Source of the DNA: Roseibium sp. MMSF_3412
GTDB taxonomy: Bacteria > Pseudomonadota > Alphaproteobacteria > Rhizobiales > Stappiaceae
Direction of reading: 5' to 3'
Assembly: GCF_030733265.1 (NCBI RefSeq)
Contig: NZ_JASHJI010000021.1
Location: forward strand, 1 to 64,000
Length of the DNA stretch: 64,000 nt
Numbering within the stretch: the stretch's first letter is position 1; each line of letters opens with the position of its first letter. Positions 17,197 through 25,610 of the stretch are shown one piece after another. The position numbers and the translations under genes were made by a program. A model generated the notes under the pieces. That model was given only the letters and a program-made list of their open reading frames with translations. It was not told the origin of the DNA and did not search any database.

Positions 17197-17706
17197 ATGA
17201 GTGATATCGAACAGATCCCGGTCACCGTGACCGTCAACGGCAAGAAGGTGCAGCGCTTCGTGGAGCCGCGCACCCTGCTGATCCACTTCCTGCGCGAGGA
17301 ACTGAACCTGACCGGTCCGCATATCGGCTGCGAGACCTCGCATTGCGGTGCCTGCACCATCGAGATGGACGGCATGTCAGTGAAATCCTGCACGATGTTT
17401 GCCGCCCAGGCCAATGGCGCGGAGCTGACCACGATCGAGGGAATGGCCAATCCTGACGGAACACTGTCAGCCCTTCAGGAAGGCTTCCGCCAGATGCATG
17501 GCCTCCAGTGCGGCTATTGCACCCCCGGCATGATTACCCGCGCGCATACGCTTTTGAAGGAAAACCCGAACCCGACGGAAGAGGAAATCCGCATGGGGAT
17601 TGCGGGCAACCTGTGCCGCTGCACCGGTTACCAGAACATCGTCAAGGCGATCCAGTATGCCGCCGACCAGCTCAATCAGCCTGAAACCCAGGAGGCTGCA
17701 GAATGA
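17197..17706 (+). CDS. coxS: CO dehydrogenase small subunit (2 x 2Fe-2S)
   Basis: The 169-residue protein holds two [2Fe-2S] clusters. The plant-type ferredoxin domain uses Cys45, Cys50, Cys53 and Cys65 (CETSHCGAC...SC). The helical domain uses Cys105, Cys108, Cys140 and Cys142 (CGYC...CRC). It moves electrons from the Mo-Cu site in CoxL to FAD in CoxM. GGGAG precedes the ATG. Its stop overlaps the coxL start (ATGA), which should keep the subunits at equal ratio. Confidence 0.96.
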   Translation: MSDIEQIPVTVTVNGKKVQRFVEPRTLLIHFLREELNLTGPHIGCETSHCGACTIEMDGMSVKSCTMFAAQANGAELTTIEGMANPDGTLSALQEGFRQMHGLQCGYCTPGMITRAHTLLKENPNPTEEEIRMGIAGNLCRCTGYQNIVKAIQYAADQLNQPETQEAAE

Positions 17707-20123
17707 ACGACATGACCCCGACACGGGAACAGCGCGAAGCCGCCCTTGAAGGCATGGGCTGCAAGCGCAAGCGCGTGGAAGACGTCCGCTTCACGCAGGG
17801 CAAGGGCCAGTATGTGGATGACCTGAAACTTCCGGGCATGGTGTTCGGCGATTTCGTCCGCTCCCCTTATCCGCATGCCAAGATCACCAAGATCGACGCC
17901 ACCGAGGCGCTGAAAATCCCGGGCGTCATCGCGGTGCTGACCGCCGAGGATCTGAAAGGCGTCAATCTCGCCTGGATGCCGACCCTGGCGGGCGATGTCC
18001 AGATGGTCCTGGCCGACGGCAAGGTTCTCTACCAGAACCAGGAAGTCGCCTTCGTCGTCGCGGAAGATCGCTACATCGCGGACGACGCCATCCAGCTGGT
18101 GGAAGTGGAATACGAAGAGCTGCCGGTTCTGGTCGACCCGTTCAAGTCCATGGAGCCGGATGCCCCGGTTCTGCGCCCGGACCTGGAAGGCAAGACGGAA
18201 GGCGCGCACGGTCCGCGCAAGCACCACAATCATATTTTCAACTGGGAAGTTGGCGACAAGGACGAAACCGCGAAGGCCTTCGCCGAGGCGGACGTGACCA
18301 TCAACGAGATGATCTCCTATCACCGCACGCACCCGTCACCGCTGGAAACCTGCCAGTGCGTTGCTTCGATGGACAAGGTGAAGGGTGAGTTGACCGTCTG
18401 GGGCACGTTCCAGGCCCCGCATGTGATCCGCACGGTCGCCTCGCTTCTGTCGACAATCCCGGAGCACAAGATCCACGTGATCGCGCCTGATATCGGCGGC
18501 GGCTTCGGCAACAAGGTGGGCGCGTATCCGGGTTACATCTGCTCGATCGTCGCGTCCATTGTCACAGGCGTCCCCGTCAAATGGGTGGAAGACCGGATGG
18601 AGAACCTCTCCACCACGTCCTTTGCCCGCGACTACCACATGACCACGGAAATCGCCGCCAAGAGCGATGGCACCGTGACCGGTCTCAAAGTGCACGTCCT
18701 CGCCGACCACGGCGGCTTCGATGCCTGTGCCGACCCATCCAAATGGCCGGCAGGCTTCTTCAACATCGTCACCGGGTCCTATGACTTCCCGGCGGCGCAC
18801 CTGTCGGTCGACGGTGTTTATACCAACAAGGCACCGGGCGGTGTCGCCTACCGCTGCTCCTTCCGTGTGACGGAAGCCGCTTATTGCATTGAGCGGGCGA
18901 TGGATGTTCTGGCGCAGAAACTGGGGATGGATCCGGCTGACCTGCGCATGAAGAACTTCGTCAAGGCAGACCAGTTCCCGTATCAGTCGGCGCTTGGCTG
19001 GGAATATGACAGCGGCGACTATCACACCGCCATGCAGAAGGCGATGGACACCATCGGCTATCGCGAACTGCGTGCCGAACAGAAAGCCAAGCAGGAAGCC
19101 TTCAAGCGCGGTGAAACCCGCGAGATCATGGGCATCGGCGTGTCGTTCTTCACCGAAATCGTCGGCGCGGGCCCGTCGAAGAACTGCGACATCCTCGGTG
19201 TCGCGATGTTCGACAGCGCGGAGATCCGCGTTCACCCGACCGGGTCGGTGATCTCGCGCATGGGCACGAAGTCCCAGGGGCAGGGTCACGAAACCACATG
19301 GGCCCAGATCATCGCGACGGAAATCGGTATCCCGGCTGCGGATATCATGGTCGAGGAAGGAAATACCGATACAGCGCCCTATGGACTTGGCACCTACGGC
19401 TCCCGCTCGACACCGGTTGCCGGTGCCGCGATTGCGCTTGCCGCCCGCAAGATCCGCAACAAGGCCCAGATGATCGCAGCCCATATGCTGGAAGTTTCCG
19501 AATACGACCTTGAGTGGGACATCGACGGGTTCCAGGTGAAGGGCAATCCGGAAGCGCGCAAGTCGATGAAGGAAATCGCCTGGGCGGCCTATCACGCACC
19601 GCCGCCGAACATGGAGCCGGGACTGGAAGCGGTCAGCTACTATGACCCGCCCAACATGACGTACCCGTTCGGCGCCTATTTCTGTGTCATGGATATCGAC
19701 GTCGATACCGGCGTTGCCACGACACGGCGCTTCTATGCGCTGGACGATTGCGGCACGCGCATCAATCCGATGATCATCGAGGGCCAGGTCCATGGCGGCC
19801 TGACGGAAGCCTTCGCCATCGCGATGGGTCAGGAAATCCGCTACGACGAGACCGGAAACGTGCTCGGCGCCTCGTTCATGGACTTCTTCATTCCGACCGC
19901 CGTCGAAACCCCGCATTGGGAGACCGACCACACGGTGACACCGAGCCCGCATCATCCGATCGGGGCAAAGGGTGTCGGCGAAAGCCCGAATGTCGGCGGT
20001 GTTCCGGCGTTCTCGAACGCGGTCAATGATGCATTCCAGTTCCTGGGCAGCACCCACATCCAGATGCCCCACGATTCGTGGCGTATCTGGAAGGCCGCCA
20101 AGGACCTCGGCGCACACGGCTGA
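17703..20123 (+). CDS. coxL: Form I (true) CO dehydrogenase large subunit, Mo-Cu
   Basis: CoxL holds molybdopterin cytosine dinucleotide and the [CuSMoO2] centre that oxidises CO to CO2. The 806-residue protein has the form I active-site loop AYRCSFR at residues 382-388; Cys385 corresponds to the copper-ligating Cys388 of Oligotropha. Glu760 in GVGESP fits the catalytic Glu near molybdenum. Form II (BMS) proteins carry AYRGAGR instead, so genuine CO oxidation is the best reading. GGGFGNK and GTYGSRSTPVAG, cofactor-binding segments of the xanthine oxidase family, are present. It overlaps coxS by 4 bp and is followed by a strong stem-loop before coxD. Confidence 0.97.
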   Translation: MNDMTPTREQREAALEGMGCKRKRVEDVRFTQGKGQYVDDLKLPGMVFGDFVRSPYPHAKITKIDATEALKIPGVIAVLTAEDLKGVNLAWMPTLAGDVQMVLADGKVLYQNQEVAFVVAEDRYIADDAIQLVEVEYEELPVLVDPFKSMEPDAPVLRPDLEGKTEGAHGPRKHHNHIFNWEVGDKDETAKAFAEADVTINEMISYHRTHPSPLETCQCVASMDKVKGELTVWGTFQAPHVIRTVASLLSTIPEHKIHVIAPDIGGGFGNKVGAYPGYICSIVASIVTGVPVKWVEDRMENLSTTSFARDYHMTTEIAAKSDGTVTGLKVHVLADHGGFDACADPSKWPAGFFNIVTGSYDFPAAHLSVDGVYTNKAPGGVAYRCSFRVTEAAYCIERAMDVLAQKLGMDPADLRMKNFVKADQFPYQSALGWEYDSGDYHTAMQKAMDTIGYRELRAEQKAKQEAFKRGETREIMGIGVSFFTEIVGAGPSKNCDILGVAMFDSAEIRVHPTGSVISRMGTKSQGQGHETTWAQIIATEIGIPAADIMVEEGNTDTAPYGLGTYGSRSTPVAGAAIALAARKIRNKAQMIAAHMLEVSEYDLEWDIDGFQVKGNPEARKSMKEIAWAAYHAPPPNMEPGLEAVSYYDPPNMTYPFGAYFCVMDIDVDTGVATTRRFYALDDCGTRINPMIIEGQVHGGLTEAFAIAMGQEIRYDETGNVLGASFMDFFIPTAVETPHWETDHTVTPSPHHPIGAKGVGESPNVGGVPAFSNAVNDAFQFLGSTHIQMPHDSWRIWKAAKDLGAHG

Positions 20124-20133
20124 GTGAACAGGT

Positions 20134-20175
20134 CATCGCGGGACGGCAATCCCTCACCACGCCGGTCCCGCGATG
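20134..20175 (+). terminator. Strong stem-loop between coxL and coxD
   Basis: CATCGCGGGAC (20134-20144) and GTCCCGCGATG (20165-20175) form a perfect 11-bp GC-rich stem, lengthened by an inner GGC/GCC pairing. It lies 10 bp after the coxL stop. No U-run follows, so it fits a partial terminator or a 3' barrier that protects coxMSL mRNA more than the downstream maturation genes. Confidence 0.55.
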
Positions 20176-20269
20176 CCCTTCTCCCGTTGCTCCATGGCCC
20201 GGGCAAGGCAACCGGACCGGCGCCCTCATGCCGCAAAGCCCCCCGGCACGTTGTGCGGCAACGGCCAGG

Positions 20270-20295
20270 ATTGCCGGGTCAGATCCGGCAATGAC
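20270..20295. repeat. REP-like palindromic repeat, copy 1
   Basis: An imperfect palindrome starts ATTGCCGGGTC and ends CCGGCAATGAC. A second copy is at 24365-24390 with compensating changes, as expected for a dispersed hairpin element. The final ATGAC runs into the tripled start region of coxD. Confidence 0.6.
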
Positions 20296-20312
20296 CAAGA
20301 CTGACTATTCAG

Positions 20313-21212
20313 GTGACCAAGACCAAACGGATGACCAAGACCAGGGAACAATTGGCGAAGGCGCTTTCGGAAACCGGCTATGTCGCGGATGACGGGCTGG
20401 CGACGGCGCTGTTGCTGACGGAGATGCTGAACCGTCCGCTGCTTCTGGAAGGGGAAGCGGGTGTGGGCAAGACGGAAGTCGCCAAGGCGCTCGCCAAACT
20501 GGAAGACACGGAACTCATCCGTCTGCAATGCTATGAAGGCCTTGATCGCTCCGACGCGATCTACGAGTGGAATTACCAACGGCAACTTCTCGCTATCAAG
20601 GCGCGTGAAGGAACCGGTGCGGCGGCGGAGCAGGTGGAGGAGGCCGTCTTCTCCGAAAAATACCTGCTGGAGCGCCCGCTGCTTGCAGCCATCCGCCAGG
20701 AAAAACCGCCGGTTCTTCTGATCGACGAGGTCGACAGGGCCGACGAAGAATTCGAAGCGTTTCTGCTGGAGATCCTGTCCGATTACCAGGTCTCCATCCC
20801 GGAGCTTGGCACCGTCGAGGCAACCAGCATTCCCCGTGTTGTCCTGACGTCGAACGGCACGCGCGAACTCTCCGATGCGCTGCGCCGGCGCTGCCTCTAC
20901 CATTATGTCGACTACCCGACGCCTGACCGCGAGGCGCGCATCCTGCTTGCACGTATCGACGGGCTCGATGCCGCGCTCGCGCTTCAGATCGCCGAACTGA
21001 TGGGCAAGCTGCGCAAGGAAGACCTGGCGAAGGTCCCGGGCGTCGCCGAAACCATCGACTGGGCTGCCGCGCTCCTCGGATTGGGAACCAAGAACCTTCA
21101 CGAAAGCCGGGAACTCGTTTTCGACACGCTCGCCTGCGTCCTGAAGACCCGCGAAGACCGGTCGCGCGTCACGCAAGAAGTCACGGACCGTCTTCTGGGC
21201 AAGGTGGCGTGA
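20313..21212 (+). CDS. coxD: MoxR-type AAA+ ATPase for CODH active-site assembly
   Basis: CoxD-type ATPases are needed for sulfuration of the CODH molybdenum before copper insertion (shown in Oligotropha). The 299-residue protein has Walker A GEAGVGKT, Walker B LLIDEVDRADEE, sensor VVLTSNGTREL and an arginine finger region SDALRRRC. The start is uncertain: GACCAAGAC is repeated at 20293, 20315 and 20333, giving near-identical possible starts at GTG 20313 (used here) and ATG 20331, with no good ribosome site at either. It is 189 bp from coxL but only 4 bp before coxE. Confidence 0.92.
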   Translation: MTKTKRMTKTREQLAKALSETGYVADDGLATALLLTEMLNRPLLLEGEAGVGKTEVAKALAKLEDTELIRLQCYEGLDRSDAIYEWNYQRQLLAIKAREGTGAAAEQVEEAVFSEKYLLERPLLAAIRQEKPPVLLIDEVDRADEEFEAFLLEILSDYQVSIPELGTVEATSIPRVVLTSNGTRELSDALRRRCLYHYVDYPTPDREARILLARIDGLDAALALQIAELMGKLRKEDLAKVPGVAETIDWAAALLGLGTKNLHESRELVFDTLACVLKTREDRSRVTQEVTDRLLGKVA

Positions 21213-21216
21213 AGCT

Positions 21217-22416
21217 ATGGCCGCCGCTCCGACACTGACGAACGAAGAAATCGGGGCAGCCCTCCGGCTGCGCCTTGCCGGATTCGTCCGCTCGCTCAGG
21301 GACAGCGGCTTCAAGGTCGGTCTCGCGGAAACACAGGACGCGCTGCGGCTGCTGCAGACCCCGGCCGTGCGCAAGTCGCACACGCTCAAGCGCGCATTCC
21401 GGTCCCTCTTTTGCGGCCGGGTCTCGGACTGGAAGGTCTTTGACGAGCTGTTCGATGCCTACTGGGCTGGAAAAGGGGTCAAGTCCGGGGTCAAGGTCTC
21501 GGGCAGCAGCTCGAAAAAAAGCATGAAAACGATCCGGGAGCTTATGGACGCACAAGGTTCGCGCCAGAACACGATTGCAGGAGATGTCGAGCGGCAGCCG
21601 GGCGAAGAGGACGAGGACACCGACGACAGCCCGTCCGGGCGGCGGGAAGGTGCAAGCATCGCGGACAATCTCGGCCAGGTCGACTTCCGCAAGATGCAGG
21701 ATCCGGAAGCGACAGCCAAGGCGCACGAACTGGCGGAACGTCTCGCCCGATCCATGCGCGTGCGTCTGACGCGCCGCGACAAGCAAAAGCGCAAGGGACC
21801 GCGGCTTGATCTTCGCAAGACCATACGGCACTCGATCGCGCATGGCGGCACGCCGATCGAGCTGATCCGCAAGGGGCCCCGCCAAAGGCAATTGCGGCTG
21901 GTGATCCTGCTTGATGCCTCCGGCTCGATGAACAACTACACGGCCGTTTTCACCCGCTTCGTGCATGGCATGCTGGACAATTTCCGCGAAGCCGAAGCCT
22001 TCCTGTTTCACACCCGACTTGTGCATGTCTCCTCCGCTCTGTCGGAACGCGACGCGGCACGGGCGCTCGACCGCATGGGGCTGATGGCCCAGGGTGTCGG
22101 CGGCGGCACCAAGATCGGAGAAGCGCTTGCCGAGTTCAATCGGTGGCACGCGGCACGGGTGATCCATTCGCGCACCTGCGTGCTGATCCTGTCCGACGGC
22201 TACGACACCGGCGCTCCGGATGCTCTCGGCGAGGAAATGGCGAAGTTGAGACGTCGGTGCAAACGTATCGTCTGGCTCAATCCGCTGATCGGCTGGCAGG
22301 GCTATGAACCGACGGCGGGCGGCATGCAGGCCGCCCTGCCCCATGTCGACCTGTTCGCGCCGGCACACAATCTCGACAGTCTCGCCGCGCTCGAACCCTA
22401 TCTGGCATCGTTGTGA
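21217..22416 (+). CDS. coxE: VWA-domain protein for CODH copper insertion
   Basis: The 399-residue protein has a helical N-terminal part, an acidic linker (EEDEDTDD) and a C-terminal von Willebrand A domain with a MIDAS-type DASGSMNNY start. CoxE works with CoxD and CoxF in building the [CuSMoO2] centre; MoxR plus VWA pairs are a general chaperone module. It lies directly after coxD and is separated from coxF by 19 bp. Confidence 0.92.
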   Translation: MAAAPTLTNEEIGAALRLRLAGFVRSLRDSGFKVGLAETQDALRLLQTPAVRKSHTLKRAFRSLFCGRVSDWKVFDELFDAYWAGKGVKSGVKVSGSSSKKSMKTIRELMDAQGSRQNTIAGDVERQPGEEDEDTDDSPSGRREGASIADNLGQVDFRKMQDPEATAKAHELAERLARSMRVRLTRRDKQKRKGPRLDLRKTIRHSIAHGGTPIELIRKGPRQRQLRLVILLDASGSMNNYTAVFTRFVHGMLDNFREAEAFLFHTRLVHVSSALSERDAARALDRMGLMAQGVGGGTKIGEALAEFNRWHAARVIHSRTCVLILSDGYDTGAPDALGEEMAKLRRRCKRIVWLNPLIGWQGYEPTAGGMQAALPHVDLFAPAHNLDSLAALEPYLASL

Positions 22417-22435
22417 TCCCATGGGAGAGGAAGAC

Positions 22436-23311
22436 ATGAAACACACATCCATCCCCGGCGCACAGGAAGGCGCGGCTCCCGAGCTGACCAGCGACCTCCA
22501 GCCCCTTATGAGCCGACTGCAGGACGCCAGCGAGCCCTTTGCCCTGGCAACGGTCGTCAGAACGATTTCGGTCACGGCAGCGAAAGCCGGGGCAAAAGCG
22601 GTCATCGCCAGGGACGGCAGCATTGCCGGCGGCTGGATTGGCGGCGGATGTGCGCGCGCTGCCGTCATAAAGGCGGCCAGGGCATCATTGGAAGACGGCG
22701 AAACGCGGCTGATCTCGATCCAGCCGGAAGACCTTTTGTCGGATCTCGGCGTTGAGGCCGGGGAAGAGCGCGAAGGTGTGCAGTTCGCCAGGAACATGTG
22801 CCCGAGCCAGGGAACGATGGATATCTTCGTGGAACCGGTCCTGCCGCGTCCGAGCCTCGTCATCTGCGGCGCAAGCCCGGTTGCCTTCGCGCTGTCCAGG
22901 CAGGCGCCGACCATTGGTTTCGACGTGACGATCTGCGCACCCGCTGAAGATCACGCCGCTTTTCCGGAAGCCGGCCGCCGGGTCGAGAGCCTTGGACCCG
23001 ATGCGATCGGGAATGCGGATACCTATATCATCGTCTCCACCCAGGGACGCGGCGACCTGCCGGCGCTCGAAGGCGCACTCTCCGTGCCCGTCCGCCATAT
23101 CGGTTTTGTCGGCAGCCGCCGCAAGATCAAAGCCCTGAAGGACAAATTGCGGGAAAAGGGCGCTAGCGAACCTGAGCTGGAGCGCATCGAGGGGCCTGCC
23201 GGGCTCGATCTCGGTGCGATCACACCTGAGGAAATTGCCCTGTCGATTCTCGCGGAACTGCTCGTGATCCGGCGCAGGGGCCAGCGCCAGACCGACATCC
23301 AATATATCTGA
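22436..23311 (+). CDS. coxF: XdhC/CoxI-family protein, CoxF
   Basis: The 291-residue product has an XdhC_CoxI domain near the N-terminus (FALATVVRTISVTAAKAGAKA, GWIGGGCARAAVI) and a C-terminal Rossmann-like domain (PSLVICGASPVAFALS, HIGFVGSRRK). XdhC relatives bind Mo cofactor and deliver it in sulfurated form; CoxF is needed for a functional copper site. I chose ATG 22436 because GGGAGAGG lies just before it; an ATG at 22421 is in the same frame. Length fits CoxF (about 280). Confidence 0.9.
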   Translation: MKHTSIPGAQEGAAPELTSDLQPLMSRLQDASEPFALATVVRTISVTAAKAGAKAVIARDGSIAGGWIGGGCARAAVIKAARASLEDGETRLISIQPEDLLSDLGVEAGEEREGVQFARNMCPSQGTMDIFVEPVLPRPSLVICGASPVAFALSRQAPTIGFDVTICAPAEDHAAFPEAGRRVESLGPDAIGNADTYIIVSTQGRGDLPALEGALSVPVRHIGFVGSRRKIKALKDKLREKGASEPELERIEGPAGLDLGAITPEEIALSILAELLVIRRRGQRQTDIQYI

Positions 23312-23333
23312 CAATTCAATCGGAGTACCCCAC

Positions 23334-23903
23334 ATGCAAATGAACGACAGCCAAAGGATCGAAGCCCCGAGACAGAAGGTCTGGGAAGCCCTGAACGATC
23401 CGGACGTGCTGAAAGCGTCGATCCCCGGCTGCGAAGAACTGACCAAGCATTCCGACACGGAGATGGAAGCAAAGGTCAAGCTGAAGGTCGGTCCCGTGAA
23501 GGCGACATTCGGCGGCAAGGTAACGCTGAACGATCTCGATCCGCCCAACGGTTACACCATCGAGGGCGAGGGATCGGGCGGTGTCGCCGGCTTTGCGCGC
23601 GGCGGCGCCAAGGTTCGGCTCGAAGAAGACGGGCCGGACGCAACGATCCTGCACTATGACGTCGATGCCAAGGTCGGCGGCAAGCTTGCTCAGCTCGGTG
23701 CTCGCCTGATCGATTCAACCGCAAAACGGCTGGCAGGCGAATTCTTCACGGCCTTCGCCGAACAGGTCGCGCCAAGCGCACCTCAGGAAGACACTGCCGA
23801 AAACGCTGATGCGGCAGAAGCTCCTGAACAGAAGAAGGGATGGCTCGGCGGTCTCTTCGGCGGCAAGAAATCGGAAGCACAGACGGAAGAACCCGTTACT
23901 TGA
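23334..23903 (+). CDS. coxG: SRPBCC protein CoxG, CODH membrane partner
   Basis: The 189-residue protein has one SRPBCC lipid-binding domain (about 1-145: IEAPRQKVWEALNDPDVLK, then CEELTKHSDTEMEAKVKLKVG). An acidic/alanine linker follows, then a short amphipathic tail, KKGWLGGLFGGKK, suited to membrane contact. CoxG anchors CODH to the membrane in Oligotropha, and work on mycobacterial CODH points to quinone handling. It follows coxF by 22 bp. Confidence 0.92.
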   Translation: MQMNDSQRIEAPRQKVWEALNDPDVLKASIPGCEELTKHSDTEMEAKVKLKVGPVKATFGGKVTLNDLDPPNGYTIEGEGSGGVAGFARGGAKVRLEEDGPDATILHYDVDAKVGGKLAQLGARLIDSTAKRLAGEFFTAFAEQVAPSAPQEDTAENADAAEAPEQKKGWLGGLFGGKKSEAQTEEPVT

Positions 23904-23961
23904 TCTTCACGGCGCCCGGGCTCGCACTTGCCGGGGCGCTGCGTGTCCGAGGGAGGAACAC

Positions 23962-24150
23962 ATGCAAAACCCGCAATCCAGAAGCACTGCCGCCCTGCGC
24001 GAAATCCGGCAGGATCCGTCACTCATGCTCGCGCTGGCAACGGGAACGGTGCTGACCGCATTCCTGCTGACTGTTCACGCTTGCTGCATCGGCCCTGCAA
24101 CGCCGGATCACCTGGCCGCGCTGCTGCAGATCTGCTCGCCGCTGGGTTGA
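23962..24150 (+). CDS. Small single-helix membrane protein at the end of the cox operon
   Basis: A 62-residue reading frame begins 58 bp after coxG with an excellent ribosome site (GGGAGGA, 4-bp spacing) that supports real translation. A basic N-terminal part precedes one hydrophobic helix (LMLALATGTVLTAFLLTVHA), followed by a Cys-Cys pair and a short tail with a third Cys. No known family was recognised. Position suggests a CODH-linked membrane peptide: an anchor, a copper-site factor through its cysteines, or an electron-transfer partner. Other cox clusters carry membrane proteins (CoxH, CoxK) here, but no similarity can be claimed. Confidence 0.68.
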   Translation: MQNPQSRSTAALREIRQDPSLMLALATGTVLTAFLLTVHACCIGPATPDHLAALLQICSPLG

Positions 24151-24193
24151 GACACGCAGTTTTCCGGATTTGCCGTCCCGGTTTGACGCGCAA

Positions 24194-24280
24194 GCGGCAA
24201 GACCGGGAACCGGCACTCATTTCGGCCAAAGACTAAAAGAAGAATGAGAGACAAGTGGTTACTGGGTTCCGGTCTTCCGC
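24194..24280. repeat. Long imperfect inverted repeat in the coxG-prx gap
   Basis: GCGGCAAGACCGGGAACC (24194-24211) pairs with GGTTCCGGTCTTCCGC (24265-24280) with two single-base bulges. With the REP-like copy at 24365 it fills the 346-bp gap (24151-24496) between convergent transcription units. It may terminate both. No gene is evident in this gap. Confidence 0.45.
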
Positions 24281-24364
24281 TTTGCTTCAGCCGGAATGAC
24301 AAGTCTGTTGACGGGAAGTCGCTTAATAAGACCCGTGTCTGCTAAGTCGAACGTCGGGCAATGG

Positions 24365-24390
24365 ATTGCCAGATCAAGTCTGGCAATGAC
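24365..24390. repeat. REP-like palindromic repeat, copy 2
   Basis: The palindrome starts ATTGCCAGATC and ends CTGGCAATGAC, matching copy 1 at 20270-20295 at both ends while the stem bases covary. This is the typical look of a dispersed extragenic palindrome. Confidence 0.6.
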
Positions 24391-24496
24391 GGGCGATGGG
24401 CACGTTTCCAGCGCGAGCACACTTCGATCTGAACAAACAGAAGCCGTTCAAAACACGGACCGAAACCCACCCATCACCTTTCGTCGTATTTCCTGA

Positions 24497-25147
24497 TCAG
24501 GCAGGAGCCTTGATCTTGCGCAGGTAGGGCAGGACTGCGTCGAACTCGCCGAACTTGGCGCGCGCATCATCGTCGTTCACGCTCGGCGGAATGATGACAT
24601 CTTCGCCGACATTCCAGTTGGCCGGCGTTGCCACGCCCTTTGACGACATCTGCAGGGCATCGAGAGCACGGACGACCTCGGCAAAGTTCCGCCCGACAGT
24701 CATCGGGTAGGTCATCGACAGTTTCAGCTGCTTGTCCGGCCCGATGATGAACACCGAACGGACGGTTGCGCTGTGTGCCGGGGTGCGGCCGTCCGGAAGG
24801 TAGGCTTCTGCAGGCAGCATGTCGAACAGCTTGGACACTTTCAGGCCTTCATCTGCGATGATCGGGAAGCCCGGGGTCGCACCGGAAACCTTCTCGATGT
24901 CGACTTTCCATTTCTTGTGATCTTCCGCGTTGTCGACGGAGACGCCGATAACCTTGGTCCCGCGCTTTTCCCACTCGTCCTTCAGTTGGCCGACGACTCC
25001 GAACTCTGTCGTGCAGACCGGTGTGAAGTCCTTGGGGTGGCTGAACAGAATGGCCCAGCTGTCACCGATCCACTCATGGAAGCTGATCGGGCCCTGATCG
25101 GTCTCGGCGGTAAAATCCGGCACGGTGTCATTGATGCGAAGCGACAT
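24497..25147 (-). CDS. 1-Cys peroxiredoxin (Prx6 class)
   Basis: The 216-residue thiol peroxidase reduces H2O2 and organic peroxides. The peroxidatic Cys45 lies in FTPVCTTEFG, preceded by FSHPKD, which is diagnostic for the Prx6 group. The long C-terminal domain (TYPMTVGRNFAEVVRALDALQ, VATPANWNVGEDVIIPPSV) also marks Prx6 against the AhpC or Tpx groups. It faces the cox operon convergently. Its AAAGGATTTTT leader gives an AAGGA ribosome site. Regulation is not visible. Confidence 0.95.
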   Translation of the reverse strand: MSLRINDTVPDFTAETDQGPISFHEWIGDSWAILFSHPKDFTPVCTTEFGVVGQLKDEWEKRGTKVIGVSVDNAEDHKKWKVDIEKVSGATPGFPIIADEGLKVSKLFDMLPAEAYLPDGRTPAHSATVRSVFIIGPDKQLKLSMTYPMTVGRNFAEVVRALDALQMSSKGVATPANWNVGEDVIIPPSVNDDDARAKFGEFDAVLPYLRKIKAPA

Positions 25148-25215
25148 GGAAAAAATCCTTTCGGGTATTTGCGAAAGCGACAGACAGCCTCCCGCTGAAT
25201 GCGATGCTTTACCTT

Positions 25216-25479
25216 GGGTCAGGGCCCATTGATTTGGTTGAATTGGCGCAGCAAACGGCGATGAGCTGCAAGGAAAAGCGCGACAAGCGTGCGTTCTGCC
25301 CGGTCGAGCGGTTTGACGGTGCGGATCGAAGCCGTTTTTGCGTCCTGCAGGGATAGGGTGATTTTGCCCGGCAACGTCGTTGCAAACCCTTGGAAACCGG
25401 ACGGTTTCCAGCAGCTTTGCGCCTCGTATCCGAACAAATTCATCCCTACCAATTCATCCAAATCAATGGGTCCTGACCC
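25216..25479. mobile_element. MITE-like element with 31-bp terminal inverted repeats
   Basis: The ends 25216-25246 and 25449-25479 are inverted repeats matching at 29 of 31 positions (outer ends GGGTCAGG). They bound a 264-bp element with no transposase. Inside lie a perfect hairpin TGGAAACCGGACGGTTTCCA (25391-25410) and a minus-strand open frame of 80 codons (25219-25461), which I do not consider a proven gene. No clear target duplication is seen. The rest of the 25148-25610 gap holds nothing recognisable. Confidence 0.65.
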
Positions 25480-25610
25480 TATGTCTTCCGCGCCCGATGA
25501 GCAATGGCCTCACCGTTGATTATCTCTTCTCTGACGCAACAGACACTGGTCCGAGCTTACCACTCCGGTGGAAAATGGAAATGTTTCCCAATACCCATCG
25601 GGCGGCAGCG

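Noticed and set aside
18336..20117. 593-codon minus-strand frame inside coxL
   Set aside because: Purely a shadow of the coxL reading frame; no start site context and no family resemblance.
21181..22914. 577-codon minus-strand frame across coxE and coxF
   Set aside because: It lies opposite two well-supported cox genes and runs across their junction; composition is that of a GC-driven shadow.
25219..25461. 80-codon minus-strand hypothetical protein
   Set aside because: It fills the MITE-like element from one terminal repeat to the other, so its length reflects the element rather than a conserved gene.
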